Part shown: piece after piece, positions 52,295 through 61,412 of the stretch
Layout: every line of letters starts with the position of its first letter
Numbering within the stretch: the first letter of the stretch is position 1
NCBI RefSeq assembly: GCF_019343475.1
Contig: NZ_CP072453.1
Location: forward strand, 4,650,001 to 4,714,000
Source of the DNA: Providencia sp. R33
GTDB lineage: Bacteria; Pseudomonadota; Gammaproteobacteria; Enterobacterales; Enterobacteriaceae
Length of the DNA: 64,000 nucleotides
Reading direction: 5' to 3'
Notes under the pieces: generated by a model
Told to the model about the DNA's origin: nothing
The model's database searches: none
The model's input: only the letters and a program-made list of their open reading frames with translations
Position numbers and translations under genes: made by a program

Positions 52295-52522
52295 ATGGAT
52301 TATTATTTAACAAAAGGTGAGCATGATGGAGCGGTCATATTGCACAAAAAAGCGTGTTCACAACTTTTTCAATATAGTGGTGCTACTTATGTAGGTTACT
52401 ATTTTGGTGAATATGGTGCATTACAGAAAGTTGAATGTATGACTACGAGCAGAGTTAGGGCTTGTTCAGAATGTATGACAGATATACAAGCTGAGAATAG
52501 TGTTTTTGAGAAAAAACGATAA
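52295..52522 (+). CDS. small hypothetical protein
   Basis: A 75-residue protein with no recognised family. It has three cysteines in a RACSECMTD-like tail and a GATYVGYYFGEYGA segment. It begins 31 bases after the broken hsdR remnant. It could be a phage-type orphan gene or a remnant. Confidence 0.35.
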   Translation: MDYYLTKGEHDGAVILHKKACSQLFQYSGATYVGYYFGEYGALQKVECMTTSRVRACSECMTDIQAENSVFEKKR

Positions 52523-52723
52523 CTTTAAATTATTATCGTTTGAAGTATAGGCTGTAGTGAAGTAACAAAATTCTCTACTATAAAAGTTCTGATAGTGCGG
52601 AACATGCCTGACTGAACTAAACCTGCCAATACTATTACAACAACAAAATACTCCAAAAGGTATTCCAAGGGCTGCGCATTGCGTGGCCTGTTTCGTACAT
52701 AGCTACCACAAATCACCATCAAC

Positions 52724-53017
52724 ATGTTTAATTACTGCAATGTCGCTGTTGGTAGCTTTCTATTAACTAAATATAGGGCACTCCGTAGGGGGATACGTAT
52801 CAATAAATTTATAACTGGTGCCTCCTATGCTGCCTCTACGGGTTCAACATTCTATTGTCTAAAACAATTGTTAGATAACTTCTCATCTGAGCAATGGGAA
52901 GCAATTGATGTGTTTGGCAGTTTGCTTTTAGGTGTAGCTTCATTTTTGATAAGTGTATATTTCACACGAAGAGAAGATAAGCGCAAAGAAGCCGCTTATA
53001 CCAAAGATACTAAATAA
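52724..53017 (+). CDS. phage holin-like protein, start uncertain
   Basis: The C-terminal 75 residues (RINKFITGASYAASTGSTFYCLKQLLDNFSSEQWEAIDVFGSLLLGVASFLISVYF followed by a basic tail) fit class II phage holins, with two membrane helices. Such proteins usually start MRMNKFITG; here those codons read IRINKF, so the native ATG (near 52796) may be mutated to ATA. It is the first gene of a decayed lysis cassette with the lysozyme remnant 31 bases downstream. The spacer 52523-52723 shows no gene. Confidence 0.55.
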   Translation: MFNYCNVAVGSFLLTKYRALRRGIRINKFITGASYAASTGSTFYCLKQLLDNFSSEQWEAIDVFGSLLLGVASFLISVYFTRREDKRKEAAYTKDTK

Positions 53018-53048
53018 AATAAAAAGAGTTGCTATAGCTGGCTGATGG

Positions 53049-53470
53049 ATGACCTTAATATTTGCGATGGCTACTGAGTTTGAGGGAGATGATCCCAATC
53101 CCAATCCCTATCCTATTGGAATACTTACGGTACGATATGGGTACACCGGCTCTGGCATTATTCCCACAAAAACTTATACAAAAGTTGAGTGCGAAGATTT
53201 ATTAGGAAAAGGCTTGGCAATTATTATTAAAGCAGTGAACTCCTTAATTAAGGTCAATATTCCTGATTACACCAGAGCTACACTTTACTGGTTTACTTAT
53301 AACGTAGGAACAGGGGGTGCTCTCGTTCCTGCCACTTAAAAAACTCAATGTTTGTGATCAAGCAGACCCTGTAATGAACTTAAACGCTGGATATATTCAC
53401 GGGACGTCAAATGGAAAGGAGTAATGACAATACAAGACGTAGAAAAAGTGATATACCTTGGCAAGTTCGC
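53049..53470 (+). pseudogene. phage lysozyme (lambdoid R21/GH24 type), frameshifted
   Basis: The first frame encodes ILTVRYGYTG, KTYTKVECEDLLGKGLA and LIKVNIPDYTRATLYWFTYNVGTG, the core of phage GH24 endolysins. A frameshift near 53320 leads to LKKLNVCDQADP, and a second leads to CNELKRWIYSRDVKWKGVMT, the normal C-terminal part. The region around the catalytic Glu-Asp-Thr triad is also rearranged (FEGDDPNPNPYP). The gene is therefore dead. Confidence 0.75.
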
Positions 53471-53626
53471 CTATGCATATCCGCTTTCATTATTAGATTT
53501 CTCATCTACTTTGCAGCTGTCGTATATGTGCTTAGAGACGATATCTGTGCTATTGATAAGATGAGTTTACCGAAACATTATCAAAAAGGACTAGAGTACT
53601 ATCGAGGTAAGCAAATGAACTTATGA
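53411..53626 (+). CDS. small membrane protein after the lysozyme remnant
   Basis: A 71-residue frame with one strong membrane helix (LCISAFIIRFLIYFAAVVYVL) overlapping the end of the lysozyme remnant in another frame. Its stop overlaps the next start by four bases (ATGA). Position suggests a lysis-accessory or spanin-like role, but no motif confirms it, and the N-terminus may be spurious. Confidence 0.35.
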   Translation: MERSNDNTRRRKSDIPWQVRLCISAFIIRFLIYFAAVVYVLRDDICAIDKMSLPKHYQKGLEYYRGKQMNL

Positions 53627-53850
53627 AAATAGGTAGTTCCACTTGGTTACTTCTCATGGTTGTTGGTCTAAGTTGGTGGGCTGTAACTGAGTATGGAAGT
53701 AATTCATTGCAGAAAGTGGATGACAGTAATAAAAGCAAAATCATTACTATTGAGTCGCTTCAATTCAATCGGTTTAATCAAATAGTTACTACAGCTTATC
53801 GCTATGGTATTGAGGTGGAAGCCAAATCACAGGAGAAATATCATGGGTAA
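53623..53850 (+). CDS. phage lysis-region protein, probably truncated
   Basis: A 75-residue protein with an N-terminal membrane anchor (TWLLLMVVGLSWWAV) and a helical tail (FNRFNQIVTTAYRYGIEVEAKSQ). A different frame immediately beyond continues with VTQGFYKPEQFCEELDKSIPKEKKAP up to about 53930, so a frameshift has probably shortened the protein. A spanin-like role is possible from context only. Confidence 0.4.
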   Translation: MKIGSSTWLLLMVVGLSWWAVTEYGSNSLQKVDDSNKSKIITIESLQFNRFNQIVTTAYRYGIEVEAKSQEKYHG

Positions 53851-54090
53851 CACAAGGATTCTATAAACCAGAGCAATTTTGTGAAGAGTTAGATAAAAGT
53901 ATTCCGAAAGAAAAAAAAGCCCCAGTAGGCTGAGGCACAAAAATTCGGAATAATAATTACTCGTTTTATTAATAACCCAATTGGGTGTGTGGATAATATC
54001 AGTATATGTTAAATATTCTACGAATAAATTGTTACTAAATATGGAATAGATTATCGAAAAACGATTGGTGACATATAGAGAGGAAATGCT

Positions 54091-54277
54091 ATGTTTAAAC
54101 ATGAATTAAGGTCAGGTTGTACAGATCACCATCAGTGGTGAAGAATGTTATATTAAAGGGCGTGCAGAATACCTGAACGGCACTAATCAGCATTATGTCC
54201 ATCATCTATATGCAGATAGCCGTGCGGTGAATGTATGGTTTGAAGAATGTGAGTTATCCCCCGTAGAGCGAAATTGA
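54091..54277 (+). pseudogene. small phage-type gene with a one-base frameshift
   Basis: The start ATGTTTAAACATGAATTA has a good AGAGGAA site. An extra A after codon 6 shifts the frame; removing it joins MFKHEL to GQVVQITISGEECYIKGRAEYLNG and AVNVWFEECELS, a plausible 61-residue small protein. Function unknown. It lies between the lysis-cassette remains and the next membrane protein. Confidence 0.5.
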
Positions 54278-54357
54278 GTTTTGTTTAATCTATGAGCTGA
54301 ATTAAACTTATCTTTACGTATGAATCAAAGAAAACACTATTTTTGGTGGGGTGAGCA

Positions 54358-54582
54358 ATGGATAAGCTTTTTATATGGGGAGCTGGAGCAGTATTAGGCT
54401 TTTTCCTGTTATTGGTTTACTTCCAGTTTCATCAAAGATTTGACAAAGTACCATTTATTTGGGCTATGTTTTTTTCGCTGATTTGGCCTATAACAGTTAT
54501 AGTTATTCTTTCAATTTGGTCTGTAAATGGTCTGTCAAAAATCTATCATGCTTATATAGATAAAAAGCATCCTAAAGAATGA
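54358..54582 (+). CDS. small two-helix membrane protein
   Basis: A 74-residue protein with two membrane helices (LFIWGAGAVLGFFLLLVYFQF and FIWAMFFSLIWPITVIVILSIW) and a lysine-rich tail. The spacing and WPI motif recall small toxic membrane peptides of the GhoT/OrtT kind, but the similarity is weak. A GGGGTGAGC site precedes the ATG. It is the last plausible gene before the insertion-sequence remnants. Confidence 0.45.
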   Translation: MDKLFIWGAGAVLGFFLLLVYFQFHQRFDKVPFIWAMFFSLIWPITVIVILSIWSVNGLSKIYHAYIDKKHPKE

Positions 54583-54716
54583 GTACTTGTTGAGTAATAC
54601 ACCGCTATGTAGATAAAACAAGTCACTCATCTAAAAACGATCAGCTAGTCACTGGTGGCTTAATGAGATAGTCACGCCCTGTGAGTGGGAAGTTGGCTGG
54701 GGGGGAAGAGGCCATT

Positions 54717-54881
54717 ATGAATAACGTCATTTTAATCGGTATTGATTTAGGCAAACATTCTTTTCATATTCATTGCCAAGATACACAAGGTAATACCTTG
54801 TTACGTAAGAAGTTGATTCGCTCTAAGCTGACAGATTTTTTATCGACATGTCCATCAGCTCTTGTTGTGAGAGCGTCTTAG
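54717..54881 (+). pseudogene. N-terminal fragment of an IS110-family transposase
   Basis: The frame NVILIGIDLGKHSFHIHCQDTQGN is the first acidic motif of IS110-type DEDD transposases. It breaks after about 50 residues (LSTCPSALVV), where homology ends. The rest of the element is missing. The following 54882-55114 encodes no recognised protein. Confidence 0.7.
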
Positions 54882-55114
54882 CTGGTTCATATTTTTCAGC
54901 CTTTTATGGTGGCATATCGACTTAGTGAATCTTGCCTCACCCCCTATTATCAGTGGGTTACATCACCCTGCTGGCATACCTCAGGTCACTGTTGCTCAGG
55001 TTCTCCACCGTCACCCCCAGTGGGATTGTTGGCCTTCTCGTCATGAGTTACTGGCTCAATATTCCAGACAGACTCGCGGTTTATTCGAATATCCATGCTC
55101 GCCTTGAGCTCTGG

Positions 55115-55290
55115 GCTCATTATACGTTACGTCATCCACCCAAACTTGGTTTGGCTCCGTGACGCAAATTGGCGTGCTAAATGATTTGGTATTTCGATAT
55201 GTTCCTGCACCGTATTTTTATACCGATGTTTCAGCAATTGGCGATTCACTAAACCGAGTTGTTTCATTAGGTTAGTTTCTCGATAGTGTA
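55115..55290 (-). pseudogene. fragment of an IS3-family OrfB
   Basis: Read on the minus strand, this encodes LMKQLGLVNRQLLKHRYKN, then EHIEIPNHLARQF and, after a frame change, VTEPNQVWVDDVTY. This is the start of the IS3 OrfB catalytic domain with its first acidic residue. Only about 60 codons survive. It may derive from the same sort of element as the truncated copy at 49569. Confidence 0.65.
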
Positions 55291-55641
55291 TCAAAGGAAC
55301 CTAGTTTGTATTGGATATGATGTCAGTGATGTTACGAACTCCAGCAGAAACGTGGCTTTGAAGGATGACGCTAATATCGATAACTATTGAGATCAACACC
55401 TTAATTGACGGGTATTAATGGCACAGTAAGTTTTTTCTAAATACAATATTTTATTCAGTTTTATGTGTTCCATCATAAAACTGATAACTAACATTATTTT
55501 TTTGTGTGGAATTATTTGACATGTTGCATTGTTTAAATACAATAAGTGAATGCATTGTTAATAAATAGTTAATGATGTATTTCAAAAGAAAAGAGGGGGA
55601 GCTAGATATTGATAGATTATACCGTTGAATGAGAGGTTTAT

Positions 55642-55932
55642 ATGATAAAAAACATGTATTTCTTTCTAATGATTGTATTGTTCAGCTCAGCTGTAAATGC
55701 TGGGGAGGTTAAAGTGACCTTTTTTGGTAAAATAGTTGAAGTACCTGAACTCGTGGGAGCGTGTAAGTTTCGATTGGAGGGTTTTTTTATTAAAAATTCG
55801 TGTATGAAGTCAAGTATAAATCTTTTAAATACAATTCATTATAACAATGAAGATAAGTACAAAATAGTATCAGTGTTGAGTTCTCATAAGCAATCAATAA
55901 GATACAGTATTGTGAAGTTTAGTTATAAGTAG
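55642..55932 (+). CDS. small secreted hypothetical protein
   Basis: A 96-residue protein with a signal peptide (MIKNMYFFLMIVLFSSAVNA, cleavage before GEVKVTFFG) and two cysteines. No family was recognised. It is very AT-rich, flanked by mobile-element remains. The preceding 55291-55641 has no visible gene. Confidence 0.45.
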   Translation: MIKNMYFFLMIVLFSSAVNAGEVKVTFFGKIVEVPELVGACKFRLEGFFIKNSCMKSSINLLNTIHYNNEDKYKIVSVLSSHKQSIRYSIVKFSYK

Positions 55933-56130
55933 ACTATAAACATTATGGGAATTTAAAATGATCTATTTTCAACAGGACACCCAGTTAGTGTAGTCGCTGT
56001 CATGAAAAAATGTTTAATCTGATTGGGTGACTCCTGTGTGTTACTGGCAGTGTAAAAATGACCCCATATTGGCAATTGAATCTTGACCCCTGACGTAATA
56101 TAGCGGTTTTACTTGTGAGGCCGCTTTTCA

Positions 56131-57153
56131 ATGTTAACTCAGGAGAGGGTTGTGACGATAAAAGTTCTCAAACAACAGGGCAAATCGATCAAAAGGATTG
56201 CTCGTGAAACAGGTCTAGCGCGCAATACTATTAAAAAGTATTTGCAACGTACTGATACAAAACCTGTTTATCAGCGTAAAGCTCATCGACCAAGTAAATT
56301 GGATCCATTTAAAGATTATATTCAGTCTCGGATTGATGCGGCTCATCCTGATTGGATACCTGCATCCGTTCTTTATGAAGAACTCCTTGCTTTGGGGTAT
56401 CAAGGAAAACGTCGAATATTGAGTGGATATCTTGCAGCTTTAAAACCTAAAGCATTGCCTGAGCCACTTGTGCGATTTGAAACAGAGCCAGGAAAGCAAT
56501 TGCAAGTTGATTTTACCATTATTCGGCGAGGTAAACAGGCATTAAAGGCCTTTGTTGCAACGCTTGGTTATTCTCGCGCCAGTTATGTTCATTTTTATGA
56601 CAATGAACGAACTGATGCGTGGATTGATGGATTGGTACGTAGTTTCGAGTTTTTTGGTGGTGTTCCTCATGAAGTCCTTTTTGATAACGCAAAGGCGATC
56701 ATCCTTGAGCGTGATGCTTACCGAATAGGAGAGCATCGTTGGAACCCTAAACTTTTATCTCTTGCTCAGGATTATGGTTTTAACCTAACCGTTTGTCGTC
56801 CTTATCGCGCTAAAACAAAGGGGAAAGTTGAACGTTTTAACCGTTACCTAAAATCAAGCTTTGTTGTGCCATTACAAGCAACATTAAGGATGTCAGAGTT
56901 ACAACTCGATGTCCAAACTGCAAATGGTTATATCGGTTACTGGTTGACTCAAGTTGCCAATGCAAGAGTCCACGGTACAACTGGTGAAGTACCGAACCAA
57001 CGATTAATCACAGAGCAGAATGGCTTACTGCCATTGCCGATAAAGTTTGGCAATGTTTATGGCTATCAGAGGATAAATACAATGCCGATGCCATTTGAAA
57101 GTCTACAGCATCCACTTAGCGTCTATGATCAACTTTTACAGGGGGCATTGTGA
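56131..57153 (+). CDS. istA: IS21-family transposase IstA
   Basis: A 340-residue transposase. The N-terminal HTH IKVLKQQGKSIKRIARETGLARNTIKKYLQ precedes an rve-type core: D in LQVDFTIIRRG, D in LFDNAKAIILERDAY and E in KGKVERFNRYL. The C-terminus has YQRINTMPMPFESLQHPLSVYDQLLQG. It is full length and its stop overlaps istB by four bases. Confidence 0.92.
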   Translation: MLTQERVVTIKVLKQQGKSIKRIARETGLARNTIKKYLQRTDTKPVYQRKAHRPSKLDPFKDYIQSRIDAAHPDWIPASVLYEELLALGYQGKRRILSGYLAALKPKALPEPLVRFETEPGKQLQVDFTIIRRGKQALKAFVATLGYSRASYVHFYDNERTDAWIDGLVRSFEFFGGVPHEVLFDNAKAIILERDAYRIGEHRWNPKLLSLAQDYGFNLTVCRPYRAKTKGKVERFNRYLKSSFVVPLQATLRMSELQLDVQTANGYIGYWLTQVANARVHGTTGEVPNQRLITEQNGLLPLPIKFGNVYGYQRINTMPMPFESLQHPLSVYDQLLQGAL

Positions 57154-57926
57154 ATTTACAATCTGAGCGGATTACTGATGCTTGTCGACAACTCGGGCTC
57201 TACGCATTACCGGAAAGTTGGCCTAGGATTGCTGAAAAACACCTAGCACAAGAAGGGTCGTATGCTGACTTTATTGAAAAACTTCTTACCGAGGAACTCA
57301 ATGCTAAGATGCAGCGTACTAAGGCAGCATTATTGAAGTTTGCAGGGTTACCCAATATCAAAACACTTGAGGAATATGACTTTAACTTTGCTAGCGGTGT
57401 GCCTAAAGCCCAACTGATTGAATTATCAGGTCTCAGTTTTATTGAACGTCATGAGAACGTTGTTATGCTGGGCCCGAGTGGTGTTGGAAAAACACATTTA
57501 GCTATCGCGCTGGGTTATAAAGCGATCATGTCCAATGTAAAAACGCGATTTATTACCGCTGCAGATTTAATGTTGCAATTGGGAACGGCCCATAATCAAG
57601 GTAAATTAAAAGCTTACCTACAACGGGTCGTTATGAGCCCCAAGCTCCTCATTATTGATGAGATTGGTTATTTACCTTTTGGTCGAGAGGAGGCTAATCT
57701 CTTTTTCAACGTAATTGCAAAGCGGTACGAGAAAGGGAGTACGTTATTAACCAGCAACTTGCCCTTCAGTCAATGGGCAGGCGCATTTGCCAATGATACG
57801 ACATTGACAGCAGCGATGTTAGATAGGTTACTACATCATTGCCATGTTATTCAAATTAGTGGTGAAAGCTACCGTTTAAAAGATAAGCGTAAAATAGGCA
57901 TTGCACCAATAGTATCTGAAGTGTAG
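57150..57926 (+). CDS. istB: IS21-family helper ATPase IstB
   Basis: A 258-residue DnaC-like AAA+ ATPase. Walker A is LGPSGVGKTHLA near residue 107, Walker B is LLIIDEIGYLPFG near 168, and the TTLLTSNLPFSQW sensor segment and MLDRLLHHCHVIQISGESYRLKD end are typical. It assists IstA in target choice. Translation is coupled to istA by an ATGA overlap. Confidence 0.92.
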   Translation: MNLQSERITDACRQLGLYALPESWPRIAEKHLAQEGSYADFIEKLLTEELNAKMQRTKAALLKFAGLPNIKTLEEYDFNFASGVPKAQLIELSGLSFIERHENVVMLGPSGVGKTHLAIALGYKAIMSNVKTRFITAADLMLQLGTAHNQGKLKAYLQRVVMSPKLLIIDEIGYLPFGREEANLFFNVIAKRYEKGSTLLTSNLPFSQWAGAFANDTTLTAAMLDRLLHHCHVIQISGESYRLKDKRKIGIAPIVSEV

Positions 57927-58110
57927 TCAATGGGGTCAATTTTAAATTGCCAACTGGATCCTTAAAGGGGTCAAAATTAAACTGCCATTGACAGTGAGAG
58001 TATAAGCATACATATTTATTCTATTTGTATTTTCTGTTGTCAATGATCTGCAAAAAAAAACACCATGATGATCTGATAAGAAATACTTCACCTAACATCT
58101 AAAAATAATC

Positions 58111-58350
58111 TTAATCTTGGTGTTTAAAACGATAAGATTCATTTCCTGTTTCAATAATATAGCAATGATAAACTAGACGATCTAATAGTGCGTTCGTCAT
58201 CTTTGTGTCCGTGAATAATTTTACCCATTCTGAAAATCCAAGGTTATTTGTAATGATCAAGTTAATTGACTGAGAAAGTGAAATAGTAATGTCTCTCTTC
58301 GCTGACTTAAGGGTAAATAACCTAATTCATCGAGTATGACAACATCCTAT
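58111..58350 (-). pseudogene. C-terminal remnant of an IstB-like gene
   Basis: The minus strand encodes DVVILDELGYLP, then after a frame disturbance IITNNLGFSEWVKLFTDTKMTNALLDRLVYHCYIIETGNESYRFKHQD, a typical IstB tail. It differs clearly from the complete istB at 57150, so it comes from another IS21-type element that has been lost. Confidence 0.75.
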
Positions 58351-58413
58351 TTCTGCACTTGCAGCGTTAACTTATAATTTACATTTATTTAACATTAATT
58401 GGGTATAGGATTT

Positions 58414-58870
58414 TATTCTAGGCAATGACAGCACATGCAAAATGCAGCATCATTTCAAAGTTCTTGAGCTTTTTCTTCCGACGAGAAAATCAACGACGGA
58501 AACGGTTCATCAAGGTATATGTTTTTTCACAACCCAGCGATGAGTCTTAAAATCGCTATTTTTTATTGCATCAGATTTTTTCGACTGGTTATGGGGTTCA
58601 TTGTTTTTTTAGATATAACTCTAGTCATTCTGCTTCGTAGCCTTTATCCATACAGAGGCAGGGTCTTTTACTTGCTTTCTGGTTTGAATGATATCGAGGT
58701 TGTCTGCAATCAGCTTTATGTGGCGAGTATTGCCTTTCTATTACATCAGAGAGAGCGACAGCTCATAGGTCATCAGGCTGTGCTTTGCGTCCTGTTTCCC
58801 TCGCTTTGTTGGATTACAGCCTTATTTTATGCCTGCTCGCGGAGATTTGATCATGACGTCGTTCAGCGAT
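58414..58870 (-). pseudogene. remnant of an IS5-family (IS427-like) transposase
   Basis: The minus strand gives CMDKGYEAE, HRWVVKKHIP and, after stop codons, MNRFRR and KNFEMMLHFACAVIA, which follow the order of motifs at the end of IS5/IS427-group transposases (DKGY, RWVVER..., MNRFRR, MLHFA). Several stops and frame changes make it non-functional. A plus-strand open frame here is a shadow. Confidence 0.6.
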
Positions 58871-58899
58871 AATCATGAACTATCAATAGTGTCCTGCTT

Positions 58900-60341
58900 C
58901 TCACTCTCCAATAATCGGTTTTACTATAAACATTCGAAAGCACCAGCATTAAGTCACTCCTGGAAACAACTATGGCTGAGCTTGGTGAACTGATACCTGG
59001 CACATTTAGCGTATTCTACTGGCAGTCAGTCATGAGTACAAAGAAAGTGGCGTTCATTGGTGCATGGTTATTGATGTGCTCCCCAGTGGCGCATGAGTGT
59101 TATACATCAGTATGAGTGGAGCTATATTTATCCATAGTTCGTCGCTAATCTGCCACTTGTTGCTTGCCGTATTTCTCTATCAGAAATTATCTTTAACTTA
59201 TTATTATATGATAATTCAATTTAGGATAGACTCTAAACAAGCTTTCTAAATTCTAATTGTTATTTTAGTGTAATTTGTCACTTAGGACATTATTCCTACA
59301 GAGATGTTTATTTTTTAAGAGTTTTTTATGGCAGGAGAAATCTTTTTTTGATTACTCTGATTTAGGGTATTTTATTGTGGCTCAGAGAATAAACAGGGAA
59401 TATCATTATTAAGAGAATTAATCAAATGATAATGGAAACTATAATCAATGTTATTACTGTAAATGTGATTTTAATTTAATTTATGATTCGCTATTTTTCT
59501 TATAATATAACGATGGTTTGAAATTTATCAAATATGGTACTATTTAATTTGAATTTATAAGTGATAATTAAAAAAATAAATATAAAACAGTGTGTTGTTA
59601 GTCTTTTTTCTGTTCTTTTTTATCCGTATGTTCATGCTAGTTACTTACGATAGCGAATTGCCATAAAGAAATTATATTTGGGAATGTTAAGTATAACTTT
59701 ATATTCTTGTTCTCGAACGTTTAATTTATGACAAAGTGTAACCAAATATTTTTTTTTGGCTATTTTTAGAGTTAAAATTTTTTTTAATCATTATTTGAGT
59801 AAGAATTAGTGAGAATCACCATTTTTTTTAGACTACTTAATCTGAGGTATGAGTATGTAGTTATTGTTTTATTTGATTTTTATATTCTACATAATTTAAT
59901 TGTAACAAAAGTTACAAAATATTGGCGAATATGCAATATTAAATTGACGAAACTCAACATTTTGCTAAGAATATACACCGATTATGTGTTTTCGATGTTT
60001 ATATCCCTATAATGTTTGTCTTTATTCCCATAAACGATGAACGTTTATTAAGAGCTAAAAAACTATTAGCTGATATTTTAATTAGGATTCGACTAAAGAG
60101 CTGGTTAAATACAGTTATCGATATTATCTATTCAAAAAAAATTAGTTTGGGTATAGAAGGGGTATTTTGTGAGTCCATTTAAATATTAAATTATGTATAA
60201 AAAAGGAATATATTTAGAAATGATTCACTTCATCAAAGCTAATAACCAAATTGAGATGCTTAAACATGATTTAATATAAATGCGCTGGAGCAAGTTAGGG
60301 TAATTCTTTAAGTGATTTAAATTTAACCGTTAATTTAAGTC
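58900..60341. other. AT-rich, largely gene-free region before the fimbrial operon
   Basis: About 1.4 kb with very low GC and many T runs. No intact gene was recognised; short open frames such as 59809-60012 lack support. It carries one signal-peptide-like fragment (59561) and leads into the fimbrial control region. Low GC and its place upstream of a fimbrial operon suggest an H-NS-bound silencing region, which is inference. Confidence 0.4.
59561..59653 (+). pseudogene. signal-peptide-like remnant of a lost gene
   Basis: From a GTG, 30 codons encode a basic start (IIKKINIKQ), a hydrophobic core (CVVSLFSVLFYP) and a VHA cleavage-like site followed by SYLR and a stop. It looks like the export signal of an envelope or fimbrial protein whose mature part is gone. 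Confidence 0.3.
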
Positions 60342-60398
60342 ATTGATTTTTATTCCATTATAGAAAGTCAATAGTCAAATCGATCGTTTAAAACGATC
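60342..60398. promoter_or_regulatory. fimbrial upstream motif, copy 1
   Basis: The 12-mer ATTGATTTTTAT at 60342 is followed by TCGATCG-tttaaaa-CGATC at 60380-60398. The inner GATCGTTT-a-AAACGATC is a perfect palindrome with a one-base centre. The same 12-mer and motif occur at 38480-38522. Confidence 0.55.
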
Positions 60399-60442
60399 AT
60401 AGGATAAGCATTAATAGTTGCAGGCTATCAAATGAGTGCTTT

Positions 60443-60461
60443 TCGATCGACATTAACGATT
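60443..60461. promoter_or_regulatory. fimbrial upstream motif, copy 2
   Basis: TCGATCG-acattaa-CGATT, 63 bases (six helical turns) from copy 1 centre to centre. It lies about 345 bases before the major pilin start; no invertible-element repeats or recombinase gene were seen near it. The remaining spacer up to 60805 is gene-free. Confidence 0.5.
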
Positions 60462-60805
60462 TTACTTAATCTAAATTTATTATTATTGTGATATGAATGA
60501 TGTAGGTGATGATTTTTAATTTTGCATCAAGCTCTACTTAAGTAGCGCTTGGTAAATTCGTTTTAATAATTAAATTGATTATTATTCGGTAGTCTAATTT
60601 TGAATGTTTGTAGCCTTGTTTCTGAAATAACAAGGGTGGATTATTCATTGTATTAAATAAAAAGTAGAATAATTATCCTAATTCATAATTGTTTTTGGAA
60701 TGTAAAATTCGCTTAAATATGAATGAAGTATAACGCATTTTAGTTTTTATTGTATTCCCCCTGCGCAATTACGCGCAATTCATCAACCCAAAAGGAATAA
60801 AGAGT

Positions 60806-61342
60806 ATGTCTTTAAACAAAACGGTACTTTTGACTGCATTGGCAGCCAGCATTACTTTAGCCAGCACAGCACACGCAGCAACGGATGCACAAGTGACTAT
60901 CACTGGCCAAATTGCGGCGGCTACCTGCGACTTAAGTGTGACTAAAAACAGTATTGATTTAGGTACGTATACCTCAACAGGCATTACCGCTAACTCAGAG
61001 ATTACAGGCAGCGAACAAAATTTCACATTAAATTTAACTAACTGCACCGCCGACTCAACAGGACAAATCGATCTTTGGGCTAAAGGCACTGCATTAGCGG
61101 CTAATAATGCATATTTTAACAACAAAGATGGCGGAACCGTGGGGGTCCAACTGAAAGCAGCTTCGGTTGCTGTCAAACCCAACGTCGCTACAGATGTAAA
61201 AGCAATCAGTACACTAACCGCAGGGTTAAAAGCAAATGGTAGTGCGACCATTCCAATGACCGCCGCTCTTTTCTCAACTGTTGCGACTCCGGCATCACAG
61301 TTAATTGAAGCACCAATCACGTTTTCAATTGCTTATAACTAA
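60806..61342 (+). CDS. fimbrial major subunit (FimA-type pilin)
   Basis: A 178-residue pilin. The signal peptide MSLNKTVLLTALAASITLASTAHA is followed by an N-terminal donor strand (ATDAQVTITGQI), a cysteine pair (AATCDLS and LTNCTAD) and a C-terminal beta-zipper with penultimate tyrosine (PITFSIAYN). This is a chaperone-usher type 1 pilin. The ribosome-binding site AAGGA is well placed. It is the first gene of the operon and probably the shaft subunit. Confidence 0.9.
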   Translation: MSLNKTVLLTALAASITLASTAHAATDAQVTITGQIAAATCDLSVTKNSIDLGTYTSTGITANSEITGSEQNFTLNLTNCTADSTGQIDLWAKGTALAANNAYFNNKDGGTVGVQLKAASVAVKPNVATDVKAISTLTAGLKANGSATIPMTAALFSTVATPASQLIEAPITFSIAYN

Positions 61343-61412
61343 CTAAATCCGACGATGGCATGACATCATCCCATGCCATCGTACTTTTGAAGGTCTTTTT
61401 ATTGAGGTTATT

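Larger units (their letters stand above)
56039..57993 (+). mobile_element. complete IS21-family element
   Basis: istA and istB are flanked by TGT-starting terminal repeats. The left end reads TGTTACTGGCAGTG...TGACCCC and the right end, reverse complemented, reads TGTCAATGGCAGTT...TGACCCC. A second inner repeat (TTGGCAATT...TTGACCCC) is present at both ends, as is usual in IS21. A clear target duplication was not seen. Both genes are intact, so the element may be active. Confidence 0.82.

Noticed and set aside
53611..53642. Possible direct start for a spanin pair (Rz/Rz1-like embedded genes)
   Set aside because: No lipobox or proline-rich small frame is embedded, and the following frame change looks like decay.
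54925..55162. Plus-strand frames resembling a membrane protein
   Set aside because: The right end overlaps a clear minus-strand IS3 OrfB fragment, and the rest matches no family.
58519..58872. A 117-codon plus-strand open frame
   Set aside because: It is the antisense shadow of the IS5-type transposase remnant, whose motifs read on the minus strand.
60462..60805. Search for an invertible fimbrial promoter switch
   Set aside because: No convincing pair of inverted repeats and no recombinase gene nearby in the window.
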